DNA of 64,000 nt from Streptomyces sp. NP160 (GTDB lineage Bacteria; Actinomycetota; Actinomycetes; Actinomycetales; Quadrisphaeraceae): assembly GCF_006335115.1 (NCBI RefSeq), contig NZ_VDMJ01000016.1, forward strand, positions 1 to 64,000, in the 5' to 3' direction. Numbering within the stretch: the first letter of the stretch is position 1; the number at the start of each line of letters is the position of its first letter. The notes beneath the pieces are model-generated. The model had not been told where the DNA came from, did not search any database, and saw only the letters and a program-made list of their open reading frames with translations. Shown piece after piece: positions 1 through 11,618 of this stretch. Both the position numbers and the translations under genes were made by a program.

Positions 1-72
1 GGTCGCGGTGGACGGCCGACGGTGGACACCGCGGCGCGCGGCGGCGGGTGTCGGCGGGGCGACCTACCCTGG

Positions 73-3681
<3,609 letters not shown>

Positions 3682-3790
3682 TCACGGGCTGATCACGGTC
3701 CGGCGGGCGGGTGCGTGATCGCCACCCGTTCGCCGGTCCGCTGGCCTGGACGTTTGCCGGATCTGCGCGCCGGGCCCCCAGGATGGTCGT

Positions 3791-4639
3791 GTGGATCACC
3801 TCGTGTACATCAGCTTCGGAGAGGGGCGCCACGTCGACGAAGTGCGCTTCTCGGTGCAGACGGCCGCCCGCCACCTGGGCGCTCCCCGGGGTGACTGGCG
3901 GATCGACGTGTGGACCGACAGCCCCCAGGCGTGGAAGGACCTCCCGGTGGAGGTGGTCGAGGTGGCCCCGGAGCAGGTGGACACCTGGATGGGACCGCAC
4001 CGCTACGTGTGGCGCTCCAAGATCGAGGTGCTGCGCGCGGCGCTCGAGCGGTCCGGGGGTGGGCGCTGCCTGTACGTCGACGGCGACACGTGGTGGCGCC
4101 GCTCTCCGACGGTGGTCTTCGACCGCATCGGGCCCGGTCGCAGCGTCATGCACCTGCGCGAGGGGCGTCCCCCGGCTCCGGAGGTCGCCGCCCTGGACCA
4201 CGTGCTCCAGCGGTACCAGCCCGTCGACACCTCGGGCCGGCCGTGGGTCTTCCCGGCCGACCGCGACTCCTGGAACGCGGGCGTCATCGGGCTCGACCCC
4301 GCCGACGCGGCGGTCTGCGCTGATGTCGCGCTCCTGACCGACCAGCTGCTCGAGCACGGCTTCGGCGACCACTCGCACACGTCGGAGCAGCTGGCCTTCG
4401 CGGTGGGCCTGGCCGCGCGGACCTCGGTGGCCGAGGCGCGCGACGCGGTGGTCCACTACTGGCCGACCGAGATGCGCGCCCCCTTCAGCGCGGCGCTCGC
4501 CGGGGCGAGGTCCGCCGACGGGGTGCCCGCGGGGGAGCTCTTCGACCGCCTGTGGGCTCAGCGTCCGCGCGTGACGGCCGAGCGCGCCGCGAAGGACGCC
4601 GCCAAGCGGCTCCTGCGGCGCGTGGGCGTGCGCCGCTGA
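3791..4639 (+). CDS. GT-A-type glycosyltransferase-like protein
   Basis: This 282-residue cytosolic protein has no signal peptide or membrane segment. It carries a likely nucleotide-sugar/metal motif YVDGDTW (D97-G98-D99) and, further on, WNAGVIGLDP (residues 161-170), a combination typical of GT-A folds of the GT8/GT77 kind. A basic C-terminal tail (KRLLRRVGVRR) could bind the membrane. I infer a glycosyltransferase acting in the adjoining EPS locus; donor and acceptor are unknown. The GTG at 3791 follows AGGA with a 7-base spacer. The gene is the first of the accessory block after mfd, and a CACCCGTTCG element lies about 60 bases upstream. Confidence 0.65.
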   Translation: MDHLVYISFGEGRHVDEVRFSVQTAARHLGAPRGDWRIDVWTDSPQAWKDLPVEVVEVAPEQVDTWMGPHRYVWRSKIEVLRAALERSGGGRCLYVDGDTWWRRSPTVVFDRIGPGRSVMHLREGRPPAPEVAALDHVLQRYQPVDTSGRPWVFPADRDSWNAGVIGLDPADAAVCADVALLTDQLLEHGFGDHSHTSEQLAFAVGLAARTSVAEARDAVVHYWPTEMRAPFSAALAGARSADGVPAGELFDRLWAQRPRVTAERAAKDAAKRLLRRVGVRR

Positions 4640-4681
4640 GGCTGCCGCCGCTGACGCCACCGTCGTCCAGCGGCGCCTGAC

Positions 4682-4731
4682 CCCGGGTGAGCGGAGGGTC
4701 GCTCAACGTGCGCGGGTGCCGCTCACCCGGG
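4682..4731. terminator. Inverted repeat after the GT-A gene
   Basis: Two perfect 13-base arms (4682-4694 and 4719-4731, CCCGGGTGAGCGG and its complement) flank a 24-base spacer, 43 bases after the stop at 4639. There is no T-run, as is usual in high-GC actinobacteria. A second short palindrome, GAGGGGCGCCCTC, lies at 4821-4833. A terminator is the simplest reading; a regulatory site for the next gene is possible. Confidence 0.45.
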
Positions 4732-4858
4732 TGCCAGCCACCCGCAAGGGGCCGCCCCCGACAGCCTGCTGTTCACCTGCGGGCCGTCCACCGGACACCA
4801 TGGCCGGTGCGGGGGGTCCAGAGGGGCGCCCTCCGCCGAGGCGAGGGGGGCGGTTCAC

Positions 4859-5725
4859 GTGGCCGCACGGTCCAGGACGTCGAGCACGCCGGAGGCGGTG
4901 GACACCGCGGCCCGGGAGGCGGGGCGCGAGGGCGCGGGGAGCGTCGTGCAGACGCACCCGCCCAGGTGGCGGGAGCCCGCGCGGCTGGTGAGGCCGCTGG
5001 CTGTGGTCCTCGCCGTCCTCCTGGTCGTGGGGCCGGTGGTCCGGCTGGCCGTGGACGCCGTGACCGGTGACCCGTCCCTGCCGCAGGCCTGGCTCACCGA
5101 GGCGGCCCGCCTGGTCGACCTCGACGCGGAGGGCAACCTGCCCACGTACTTCTCGTCGGCGCTGCTGGCCGCCACCGCCGCGGGCCTGGCGGCGGCCGCG
5201 GTGCTCGCGAGGGCGCGCGGCTGGCGCGCCTGGCCGCTGGCGGCCCCGGCTGCCGTCGCGGCGCTGCTGTCGGTGGACGAGCTGGCCTCCCTGCACGAGC
5301 AGATGGCGCTGCTGGCCGACCTCCTCGGCGTCGACGCGGGCCTGCGCTTCTCCTGGGTGGTGCCGGGCGTCGTCGTCGCCGCGGTGGTGGGCACCGGGCT
5401 GCTGCTGGTGGCGCGCGGGATGGCTCCGCGGCTGCGGTGGCGCCTCGTGGTGGCCGGCGCGGTGTACCTGCTGGGCGCCCTGGTGGTGGAGACCGTGACC
5501 GGCGGCATGTTCCGCCCTGCGCCGCCCGGCGGGCTCGAGCCGGTGCAGAGCACCGCCTACGTGCTGCTCAACGCCGTCGAGGAGGGGCTGGAGATGGTCG
5601 GGGCGCTGCTCGCCCTCCGGGCGGTCCTGCTGGCGCTGCGCGTGGCCGCGACCCCGGGCGGCGTCGTCGTCGACCTCGACCCCGACCGTCCGGTGCTGTC
5701 CCAGCGGGCCCGCGCCGCCGCCTGA
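4859..5725 (+). CDS. Polytopic membrane protein, paralogue 1
   Basis: I do not recognise the family. The 288-residue protein has a basic N-terminal tail of about 40 residues and then about five or six hydrophobic segments. Most are broken by conserved acidic patches: a DLDAEGNLPT loop, SVDELASLHEQ, and a final YVLLNAVEEGLEMVGALLAL segment. The next gene encodes a clear paralogue with the same landmarks in the same order. The GTG start at 4859 follows GAGGGGGG with an 8-base spacer. Position between glycosyltransferase genes suggests a role in envelope or EPS assembly, but that rests on location only. Confidence 0.7.
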   Translation: MAARSRTSSTPEAVDTAAREAGREGAGSVVQTHPPRWREPARLVRPLAVVLAVLLVVGPVVRLAVDAVTGDPSLPQAWLTEAARLVDLDAEGNLPTYFSSALLAATAAGLAAAAVLARARGWRAWPLAAPAAVAALLSVDELASLHEQMALLADLLGVDAGLRFSWVVPGVVVAAVVGTGLLLVARGMAPRLRWRLVVAGAVYLLGALVVETVTGGMFRPAPPGGLEPVQSTAYVLLNAVEEGLEMVGALLALRAVLLALRVAATPGGVVVDLDPDRPVLSQRARAAA

Positions 5726-5829
5726 CCAGGATGCGCCGCACGGGCGATCTCGCTGCTCGGGTGGACCTGCGCCGCGTCGGGGGACTGTGCGGATCCGTTG
5801 CCGAGGGGCATGATCCTCCGATCGCCCCA

Positions 5830-5843
5830 CCGGACCCGTCCGG
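5830..5843. repeat. Short palindrome between the paralogue genes
   Basis: CCGGACCCGTCCGG is a 6-2-6 perfect palindrome, extended by CCCC/GGGG outer arms with one mismatch. It sits in the gap between the two paralogous membrane-protein genes and could be a weak terminator or a regulatory site for the downstream gene. Confidence 0.35.
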
Positions 5844-5855
5844 CGGGGCGGTGCG

Positions 5856-6887
5856 GTGCGGCGCAGAGGCCGGGGCGCGAGGGAGCAGCGGTGCGGGACG
5901 CGTGCCCGCCGGGGGGTGGTGGCCGTGGTCCTCACGAGGAGCGGCGGACGTGCGGGAGCGGTGCGGAAGGGCTCGCGGAGGTGGTCCGAGGGCGACCTGC
6001 TGCGCCTGACCCCGCTGGTGGGGGTGCTGGCCGTGGTCGCGCTCGTGCTCGTGCTCGTCGGCCCGTCGGTGCGGATCGCCGTCGAGGCGGTGCAGGGCGA
6101 CGCGGCCCTGCCGCTGGCCTGGCTCGACGAGGCCAAGCGCCAGACGGACCTGGACGGCGAGGCGAACCTGCCCGCCACCTTCAGCGCCGCCCTGCTGGCC
6201 CTCGTCGGCCTCGGGTTCGTCTTCCTGGCCGGCGTGCGGCGCTCGCGCGGCGAGAGGGCCTGGCCCGTGGTGGTCCTCGCGGCCGGCGCCGGCTACCTGG
6301 GCCTCGACGAGGCGTCCGAGCTGCACGAGTCCCTCGCGCTCTTCGCAGACCGCCTCCACGCGACGCTGGGGCTGCACAACTTCGCGTGGCTGGTGCCCGG
6401 GGTGCTGCTCGCCGTGGCCGGTGGCGTGGTCGCCCTGCGGCTGGCGCGGGCGCTGCCCCCGCGGCTGCGCCGCCGGCTCGTCCTCGCCGGAGTCGTCTAC
6501 CTCTTCGGCGCGGTCCTCATGGAGTACGTCACGAGCTTCTTCCTGGTGGACCTGCCCGGCAGCGCCGAGCTGACCGCCCCCCAGCCGGTCTCCTACATCC
6601 TCCTCAACGCCGTGGAGGAGGGCTCGGAGATGGCCGGCGCGCTGCTGGCGCTCGCGGCGGTGCTCGCGGAGCTCCGGCTGCGCGTGGTCACCGGAGGTGT
6701 CGCCGTCGTGGGGGCCCCGGACGCGGTCCTGGAGGCTGCGGGGGGCGCGAGCGTGCGCCAGACGGGGGGTGGTGAGCACCGTGCGTCCCTCGGACGGACG
6801 GCCGCCGCCTCCCACCACCCAGGTGCCGTGACTACCGTCAGCGATCAGCAGCAGGGGAGCCTGCGCGGGGGAGAAGGAGACCGATGA
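5856..6887 (+). CDS. Polytopic membrane protein, paralogue 2
   Basis: This second copy of the upstream membrane protein shares DLDGEANLPATFSAALL, GLDEASELHESLALFADRL, YLFGAVLMEYVTS and YILLNAVEEGSEMAGALLAL. The function is unknown. Coordinates give the longest frame. Translation may begin further in, at GTG 5916, 5925 or 5961, because the first membrane segment starts only around residue 47 and no start has a convincing ribosome site. The stop overlaps the ATG of the aminotransferase gene by four bases, so the two are probably translationally coupled. That link is the main reason to tie this family to EPS biosynthesis. Confidence 0.7.
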   Translation: MRRRGRGAREQRCGTRARRGVVAVVLTRSGGRAGAVRKGSRRWSEGDLLRLTPLVGVLAVVALVLVLVGPSVRIAVEAVQGDAALPLAWLDEAKRQTDLDGEANLPATFSAALLALVGLGFVFLAGVRRSRGERAWPVVVLAAGAGYLGLDEASELHESLALFADRLHATLGLHNFAWLVPGVLLAVAGGVVALRLARALPPRLRRRLVLAGVVYLFGAVLMEYVTSFFLVDLPGSAELTAPQPVSYILLNAVEEGSEMAGALLALAAVLAELRLRVVTGGVAVVGAPDAVLEAAGGASVRQTGGGEHRASLGRTAAASHHPGAVTTVSDQQQGSLRGGEGDR

Positions 6888-8146
6888 GCACCGACACCAG
6901 CCTCGACAGCAGCCTGGACCAGACCCTGGGCGCCGACCAGGACGCTGCGTCGGGCCTCGGCGTCGCCACCCTCAACGACCTGCGCTACCCAGCGCTCGGC
7001 TCCGACGAGCCGGTGCCGGTCTACCGCCCCTACCTCGGCGCCGAGGTGCAGGAGGCCGCGCGGTCCGCGCTCGAGGTCGGCTGGCTCGGCATGGGCAAGC
7101 TCAGCCAGGACTTCGAGCTGGGCCTGGAGTCCTTCCTGCACCTGGGCGAGAGCGGGCGCCGCGCCGTCTCCACCAACTCCTGCACCGAGGCGCTGCACCT
7201 GGCCGGTCAGCTCATCGGCCTGGGCCCGGGTGACGAGGTCATCGCGCCGTCCTTCACGTACGTGGCGGGCCACCAGGCCATGAGCCGCACCGGGGCGTCC
7301 GTGGTCTTCGCCGACGTCGAGGACCGCCGGCTCTGCCTGGACCCGCAGCGGGTCCGCGAGGCGATCACCGAGAACACCAAGGCGATCCTCGCCGTCGACT
7401 ACCTCGGCCTGCCGGCGCAGCTCGACGAGCTGCTCGAGATCGCCGACGAGCACGGCCTGCGGGTCATCGAGGACGCCGCGCACGCCTTCGGGTCGGTGTC
7501 GGACGGTCGTCCCGTCGGCTCCTTCGGCGACATCACCTGCTTCAGCTTCGGCCCGGTGAAGACCATCACCACGCTCGAGGGCGGCGCGATCATCACCCGC
7601 GACCCGGCCGACGTGCAGGCCCTGCACGAGCTTCGCCACCTGGGCATCGACGCCGACACCGACGCGCGGTACAAGAACCAGCGCAACTGGGAGTTCGACG
7701 TGGTGCGGCAGGGCTTCCGCTGCCACCTCGGCTCGGTGCCCGCCTCCATCGGGCTGGCCCAGCTGGCGCTGGTGGACGAGTTCATCGCCAACCGCCGCAG
7801 CTACTGCCAGGCCTTCGACGCCGCGTTCGCCGACCTCGCCGAGGCCGGTCACCTGCAGCTGTTCGACACGGACTGGGAGGGCGTGGCGCCCTACATCTAC
7901 GTCATCCGCCTGCGCGACGGCTCGCGCCGCGCCGAGCTCATCGCCCACCTGAAGGCGCGCGGCATCGGCTCGGGCATCCACTTCCTGGGCGCCCACGAGT
8001 TCTCGTTCTACGCCGACTCCCGCCGGGGCCCGCTGCCGGTGACGGACCTGGCCACGAGCCAGGTGCTCACCCTGCCGCTGCACCCCTACATGGACCCGGC
8101 CACCATCGACCGCGTGGTCGACGGCGTGCGGTCGTTCTTCGCATGA
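6884..8146 (+). CDS. DegT/DnrJ/EryC1/StrS sugar aminotransferase
   Basis: This PLP-dependent enzyme family transfers an amino group to a nucleotide-activated keto-sugar, for example dTDP-4-amino-4,6-dideoxy sugars. The 420 residues contain SVSTNSCTEALHLA-like phosphate-binding residues near 96-107, the APSFTYVA block, VIEDAAHAFGS (residues 194-204) and the PLP lysine in FGPVKTITTLEGG (K226). All catalytic blocks look intact. The ATG follows GAAGGAGA. The gene overlaps the preceding membrane-protein gene and the following glycosyltransferase-like gene by ATGA, giving a three-gene translationally coupled unit. It probably supplies an amino-sugar for the EPS; the exact substrate cannot be read from sequence. 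Confidence 0.9.
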   Translation: MSTDTSLDSSLDQTLGADQDAASGLGVATLNDLRYPALGSDEPVPVYRPYLGAEVQEAARSALEVGWLGMGKLSQDFELGLESFLHLGESGRRAVSTNSCTEALHLAGQLIGLGPGDEVIAPSFTYVAGHQAMSRTGASVVFADVEDRRLCLDPQRVREAITENTKAILAVDYLGLPAQLDELLEIADEHGLRVIEDAAHAFGSVSDGRPVGSFGDITCFSFGPVKTITTLEGGAIITRDPADVQALHELRHLGIDADTDARYKNQRNWEFDVVRQGFRCHLGSVPASIGLAQLALVDEFIANRRSYCQAFDAAFADLAEAGHLQLFDTDWEGVAPYIYVIRLRDGSRRAELIAHLKARGIGSGIHFLGAHEFSFYADSRRGPLPVTDLATSQVLTLPLHPYMDPATIDRVVDGVRSFFA

Positions 8147-9096
8147 GCGTGGCGGAGGGCGGCTGGGAGCACACCGCGACCCTGGCGCAGGTCAGCGGCG
8201 GCAGCACGGGCCGCCTGCGGGTGGTGTACCGCTCCTACGGCGGCGACAACCTCAAGAACCGCCCCGCCTACTACTCCAAGACGACGTCGCTGCTGTCCTT
8301 CCTGCGCGCGCTCGACCAGGTCGACGCCGACGTCGTGTTCATGAACAACGGCCCGATCCCCGAGGAGCGCCTGGCGCTCATGCGCGGCCGCGGCGAGGTC
8401 GTGAGCATCGGCCCCACGAACATGCAGGGCTCGTGGATGACCATGCTCCAGCTGGCCGCCACCTGGGGAGACGACCTGGTCTGGCTCGCCGAGGACGACT
8501 ACCTCTACACCGAGGAGTCCCTCGCGGCCCTCGTGGAGGCCGGCAGGGCGCTCCCGGACGTCGACTACTTCGCCCTCTACGGCGTCACCGAGAACTCCTG
8601 GTACCTGCCGCCGGGCCTGGACCAGCCCCGTCCGAAGGGGTGGACCGACCGGGAGGAGTTCGTCGGAGGCCGCCGCTGGCAGCGCATCGACTCGACCGCG
8701 AGCACCTTCGCGGTGCGGGCGGACGCCCTGGCGCAGGACGTCGGCATCTTCCGGCTGGCGATGGTCCCGCACCGGAGCATGTACCGCGACCACGACATGT
8801 TCCACAACGTGCAGGGCTACGAGACGCACCTGTGGAGCGACCTGGGCCGCACCCTGCTGCTCCGCGGGGAGGGCGGCCTGTTCCGCAAGCTGCGGCGCGT
8901 GTACCTGGCGCCGTTCCTCGCGGCGAGCAACCTGCGCTCCCACCGGCGCCCGGAGAACCGCCGGACGCTCATGGCGGTGGACCTCAACCTCGTCGCGCAC
9001 ATGGAGGTGGAGCTGCTGCCGCCCAACCACGACTGGGCCGCCGAGGCCGCGTCGGTGCTCGGGTGGGCCGAGCAGCGCCACCTCGTCGCGCACTGA
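8143..9096 (+). CDS. Glycosyltransferase-like protein, EDDY family copy A
   Basis: This 317-residue soluble protein begins its conserved part with LRVVYRSYGGDN and has an alternating hydrophobic pattern consistent with a GT-A fold. It contains VVFMNNGPIP and an acidic WLAEDDYLY motif that could be the metal/nucleotide-binding DxD equivalent. Later blocks RIDSTAS, GIFRLAMVPH and YRDHDMFHNVQGY are shared with the minus-strand paralogue at 17206-18126. I infer a glycosyltransferase of an uncharacterised family; no catalytic assignment is certain. The start overlaps the aminotransferase stop (ATGA), so the protein may use or modify the amino-sugar made by that enzyme. Confidence 0.65.
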   Translation: MSVAEGGWEHTATLAQVSGGSTGRLRVVYRSYGGDNLKNRPAYYSKTTSLLSFLRALDQVDADVVFMNNGPIPEERLALMRGRGEVVSIGPTNMQGSWMTMLQLAATWGDDLVWLAEDDYLYTEESLAALVEAGRALPDVDYFALYGVTENSWYLPPGLDQPRPKGWTDREEFVGGRRWQRIDSTASTFAVRADALAQDVGIFRLAMVPHRSMYRDHDMFHNVQGYETHLWSDLGRTLLLRGEGGLFRKLRRVYLAPFLAASNLRSHRRPENRRTLMAVDLNLVAHMEVELLPPNHDWAAEAASVLGWAEQRHLVAH

Positions 9097-9119
9097 CGGC
9101 ACCGGGTCCACGACTCTCA

Positions 9120-9163
9120 CGACGACGCCCGGCCACCCCGCGAGGGGCGGCCGGGCGTCGTCG
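9120..9163. terminator. Bidirectional terminator
   Basis: Perfect 15-base arms (9120-9134 and 9149-9163) flank a 14-base loop that itself has CCCC/GGGG pairing. The hairpin lies between two convergent genes ending at 9096 and 9208, so it can serve both. Confidence 0.8.
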
Positions 9164-9207
9164 TCGGTGCTGCCGGGTGTGTCGGGCGGTGGCGCTGGAC
9201 GGCCGGC

Positions 9208-10296
9208 TCAGGCGCCGAAGCAGCGGCGGTACGCCTCCGAGGCGTGCGGCAGCCGGTCCGACGGCAGGAGCGTGAAGGCGCCCCCGAAGCCGGAGCTCAC
9301 GTTGAACTGGCAGGCGTAGAGCACCTGTCCCGCTCCCGCCCCGGCGTGGGCGAGCAGCCAGGAGTGCAGGGCCGTGACGAAGTCCGGGGCGTCACCACCG
9401 GACCCGTCAGCGCAGAGAGACCACTCCGGCACCGCCAGCGGCAGCCCCCACGCGGCGGCCAGCGCCCGGAAGGCGTCGAGCCCGGCGGGGCCGCCCCAGC
9501 GGTCGCGGGCCGGCAGCCAGCCGGCGAAGTCGGCGGCGGTGGCCAGGTAGGGGTAGCGGTTGTAGTAGCCGACGCCCAGGACGTCGGCCTGCCCGGCGCC
9601 CGGGTGCAGCACGGAGCTGTCGGCGTCCAGGCCCACGGTGTTGTGGTTGAGCGAGAAGACCAGACGCGCCGAGGGGAAGACGCGCTGCTGCAGCGCGCGG
9701 TAGCGCTGCCAGCCGCGCTGGAAGTCCGCGACCTCGCTGGCGCGCACGCTCCACGGGTACCAGTTGCCGTTCATCTCGTGCGCGAAGCGGATGTAGGTCG
9801 TGCCGGGCCTGCCGGCCCGCAGACCGGCCAGCGCGGTCAGCGAGGCCGTCCACGCCTCGTCACACGCACCGGCTGCGGCCTGCGCCCACGTCGTGCCCGC
9901 CTCGAAGGCGCCCACGGAGACGTCGAGGGCGCGGTCCCAGCCCGCGAGCTCGCCCCCGGGCTGCAGCACCGGCAGGTGCGTGCTGGCCCAGGTGCTGTCG
10001 GCCCAGGTGGCGGTGAGGTCGAGCCGGCGGCCCAGCTGGCGCTCGTACTCGCCCGAGGCGACGCCGTCCCCCGCCGCCCCGAGCATGAAGGGCAGCCCGC
10101 TCGACGCGGTCTGCAGCACCGGGGGAGCCGCGGCGGCCGCGGGGGCCGCGACCACCCGAGCGCCCACGAGCGCCCCGCCCACCGCCGCCGCGGCTCCCGC
10201 GATCACCGTCCGGCGACCCGCGAGCGGGCCCGCGCTGGCGGGACCGGCTCCCGGGCCGGGGCGGCGGGAGACGGGGGAGAGCTGCTGGCCGACCAC
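9208..10296 (-). CDS. Secreted GH26-like glycanase, copy 1
   Basis: The 362-residue protein starts with a twin-arginine-type leader (GRRTVIAG followed by an Ala-rich hydrophobic stretch ending near AAPAAAAA), so it is probably exported. The rest matches the glycoside hydrolase family 26 pattern. FAHEMNGNWYPW has the likely acid/base E174, and VPEWSL has the likely nucleophile E291; YYNRYPY lies between them. GH26 enzymes are mostly beta-mannanases, though other beta-glycan substrates are known, so the substrate is open. It is the last gene of a five-gene minus-strand operon (14481 to 9208), starting 7 bases after the GT4 stop. Cutting or trimming of the locus's own EPS is a reasonable inference. 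Confidence 0.8.
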   Translation of the reverse strand: MVGQQLSPVSRRPGPGAGPASAGPLAGRRTVIAGAAAAVGGALVGARVVAAPAAAAAPPVLQTASSGLPFMLGAAGDGVASGEYERQLGRRLDLTATWADSTWASTHLPVLQPGGELAGWDRALDVSVGAFEAGTTWAQAAAGACDEAWTASLTALAGLRAGRPGTTYIRFAHEMNGNWYPWSVRASEVADFQRGWQRYRALQQRVFPSARLVFSLNHNTVGLDADSSVLHPGAGQADVLGVGYYNRYPYLATAADFAGWLPARDRWGGPAGLDAFRALAAAWGLPLAVPEWSLCADGSGGDAPDFVTALHSWLLAHAGAGAGQVLYACQFNVSSGFGGAFTLLPSDRLPHASEAYRRCFGA

Positions 10297-10303
10297 CCTG
10301 AGA

Positions 10304-11542
10304 TCATGCCCCAGGTGGGACGAAAGGGGCAGACGGGATGCCCGAGGCGCCCTCCGCCCGCCGGTGGGTGCCGCGGCGCCGTCCGCGGCCGTCCACCGCC
10401 GCGTGCAGGGCTGCCGCCCAGCCGGCGGCCATGGCCGAGACGTCGAACTGCTCCACGTGCCGCAGCCCGGCGGCGGCCTTCGCGCGCAGCGGGTGGGGGT
10501 CGACCAGGTGCGCCTCGAGCGCGGCGGCCAGCGCTGCGACGTCCCCGACGGGCACCAGCTGCCCGGTGCGGCCCCCGTCGAGCACCTCGCGCACCCCCTC
10601 GCTGCTCTCCGAGATCAGGCACGGCACGCCCAGGGCCACGGCCTCGATCAGCGCCAGCGGCAGCCCCTCGTGCCGCGAGGGGAGGCAGAAGAGGTCGGCG
10701 CGGGCGACCTCGGGCAGCGGCGCCTCCACCGCTCCGGCGACGTCGACGCTGGCGGTCACCCCGAGCTCGGCCGCCAGCGCCTGCAGGGCCGCCAGCTCCG
10801 GGCCGTCGTTGAGCACGCGCAGGCGGTGGGGGACCCGGCGGACCACTGCCGCGTGGGCGCGCAGGAGCAGGTCGTAGCCCTTCTGCGGCGCCAGGCGGCC
10901 GGTGGCCACGACGACGGGGAGCGGTTCCTCGCCGTCGCCGTCCTGGTGGGTGCCGGTCCGGGGCGGTGCCGCGGCCGCGGCGCGCACCGCGGCCAGGTCC
11001 ACCCCGTTGCGGACCACGTGCAGCCGGTGCGGCGGCAGGCCGTTGGCGAGCACCGGGCCCGCGACCCCGGCGTCGACGCAGACCGCGGCGTCGGCACGGC
11101 GGTGCACCAGCCTCAGCAGCGGGCGAGCCGGTGCCGGCACCCACTCGGCGAGGGCGTCGTCGAGGTCGGCGTGGACGGAGACGACGAACGGCCGCCGCGC
11201 CAGGCGCGCGGCCAGCCAGGCCAGCACCACGCCGGGGCCGATCTCGGAGGTGGCCAGCACCACCTCGTGCCGGCGCGCGAGCGCCACGAGCCGCAGCAGC
11301 GAGGGGACGGCGGTGGCCCGCAGCCGCTGCCCCGGGCCGGACAGCAGCTGCACCGGAGCTCCTGGCGGGGCGCTGAGCAGCGAGGGGCCCGGGGGCTCGC
11401 CGAGCACGGCGAGCCGGCCGCTGCCGGGGCCCCAGCGCTCCAGCAGCGACAGCACCACCCGCGTGGCCCCGGTGCGGAACAGGGCGTCGGCCACGAGCAG
11501 CGTGCGAGGGGGACGGGGCGCTGCCCCGGCGGCGTCGCTCAC
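10304..11542 (-). CDS. GT4-family glycosyltransferase
   Basis: The 412 residues form a two-Rossmann (GT-B) retaining glycosyltransferase. The N-terminal half begins PRTLLVADALFRTGATRVVLSLLE. The C-terminal half has VVVATGRLAPQKGYDLLLRA and the GT4 EX7E motif inside RHEGLPLALIEAVALGVPCL. It transfers a sugar from a nucleotide donor to a lipid-linked EPS intermediate on the cytoplasmic side. It is followed closely by the GH26 gene and preceded by the sugar-nucleotide genes of the same operon. The GTG start is preceded by a 76-base gap to the upstream stop. Confidence 0.88.
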   Translation of the reverse strand: MSDAAGAAPRPPRTLLVADALFRTGATRVVLSLLERWGPGSGRLAVLGEPPGPSLLSAPPGAPVQLLSGPGQRLRATAVPSLLRLVALARRHEVVLATSEIGPGVVLAWLAARLARRPFVVSVHADLDDALAEWVPAPARPLLRLVHRRADAAVCVDAGVAGPVLANGLPPHRLHVVRNGVDLAAVRAAAAAPPRTGTHQDGDGEEPLPVVVATGRLAPQKGYDLLLRAHAAVVRRVPHRLRVLNDGPELAALQALAAELGVTASVDVAGAVEAPLPEVARADLFCLPSRHEGLPLALIEAVALGVPCLISESSEGVREVLDGGRTGQLVPVGDVAALAAALEAHLVDPHPLRAKAAAGLRHVEQFDVSAMAAGWAAALHAAVDGRGRRRGTHRRAEGASGIPSAPFVPPGA

Positions 11543-11618
11543 GAGGTCGACTGTGGCGCACGCCGCGGCCCCCTGGCCGCACCGGGGTGCGGTCAGGGGG
11601 CCGGAGGGAGGACGATCT

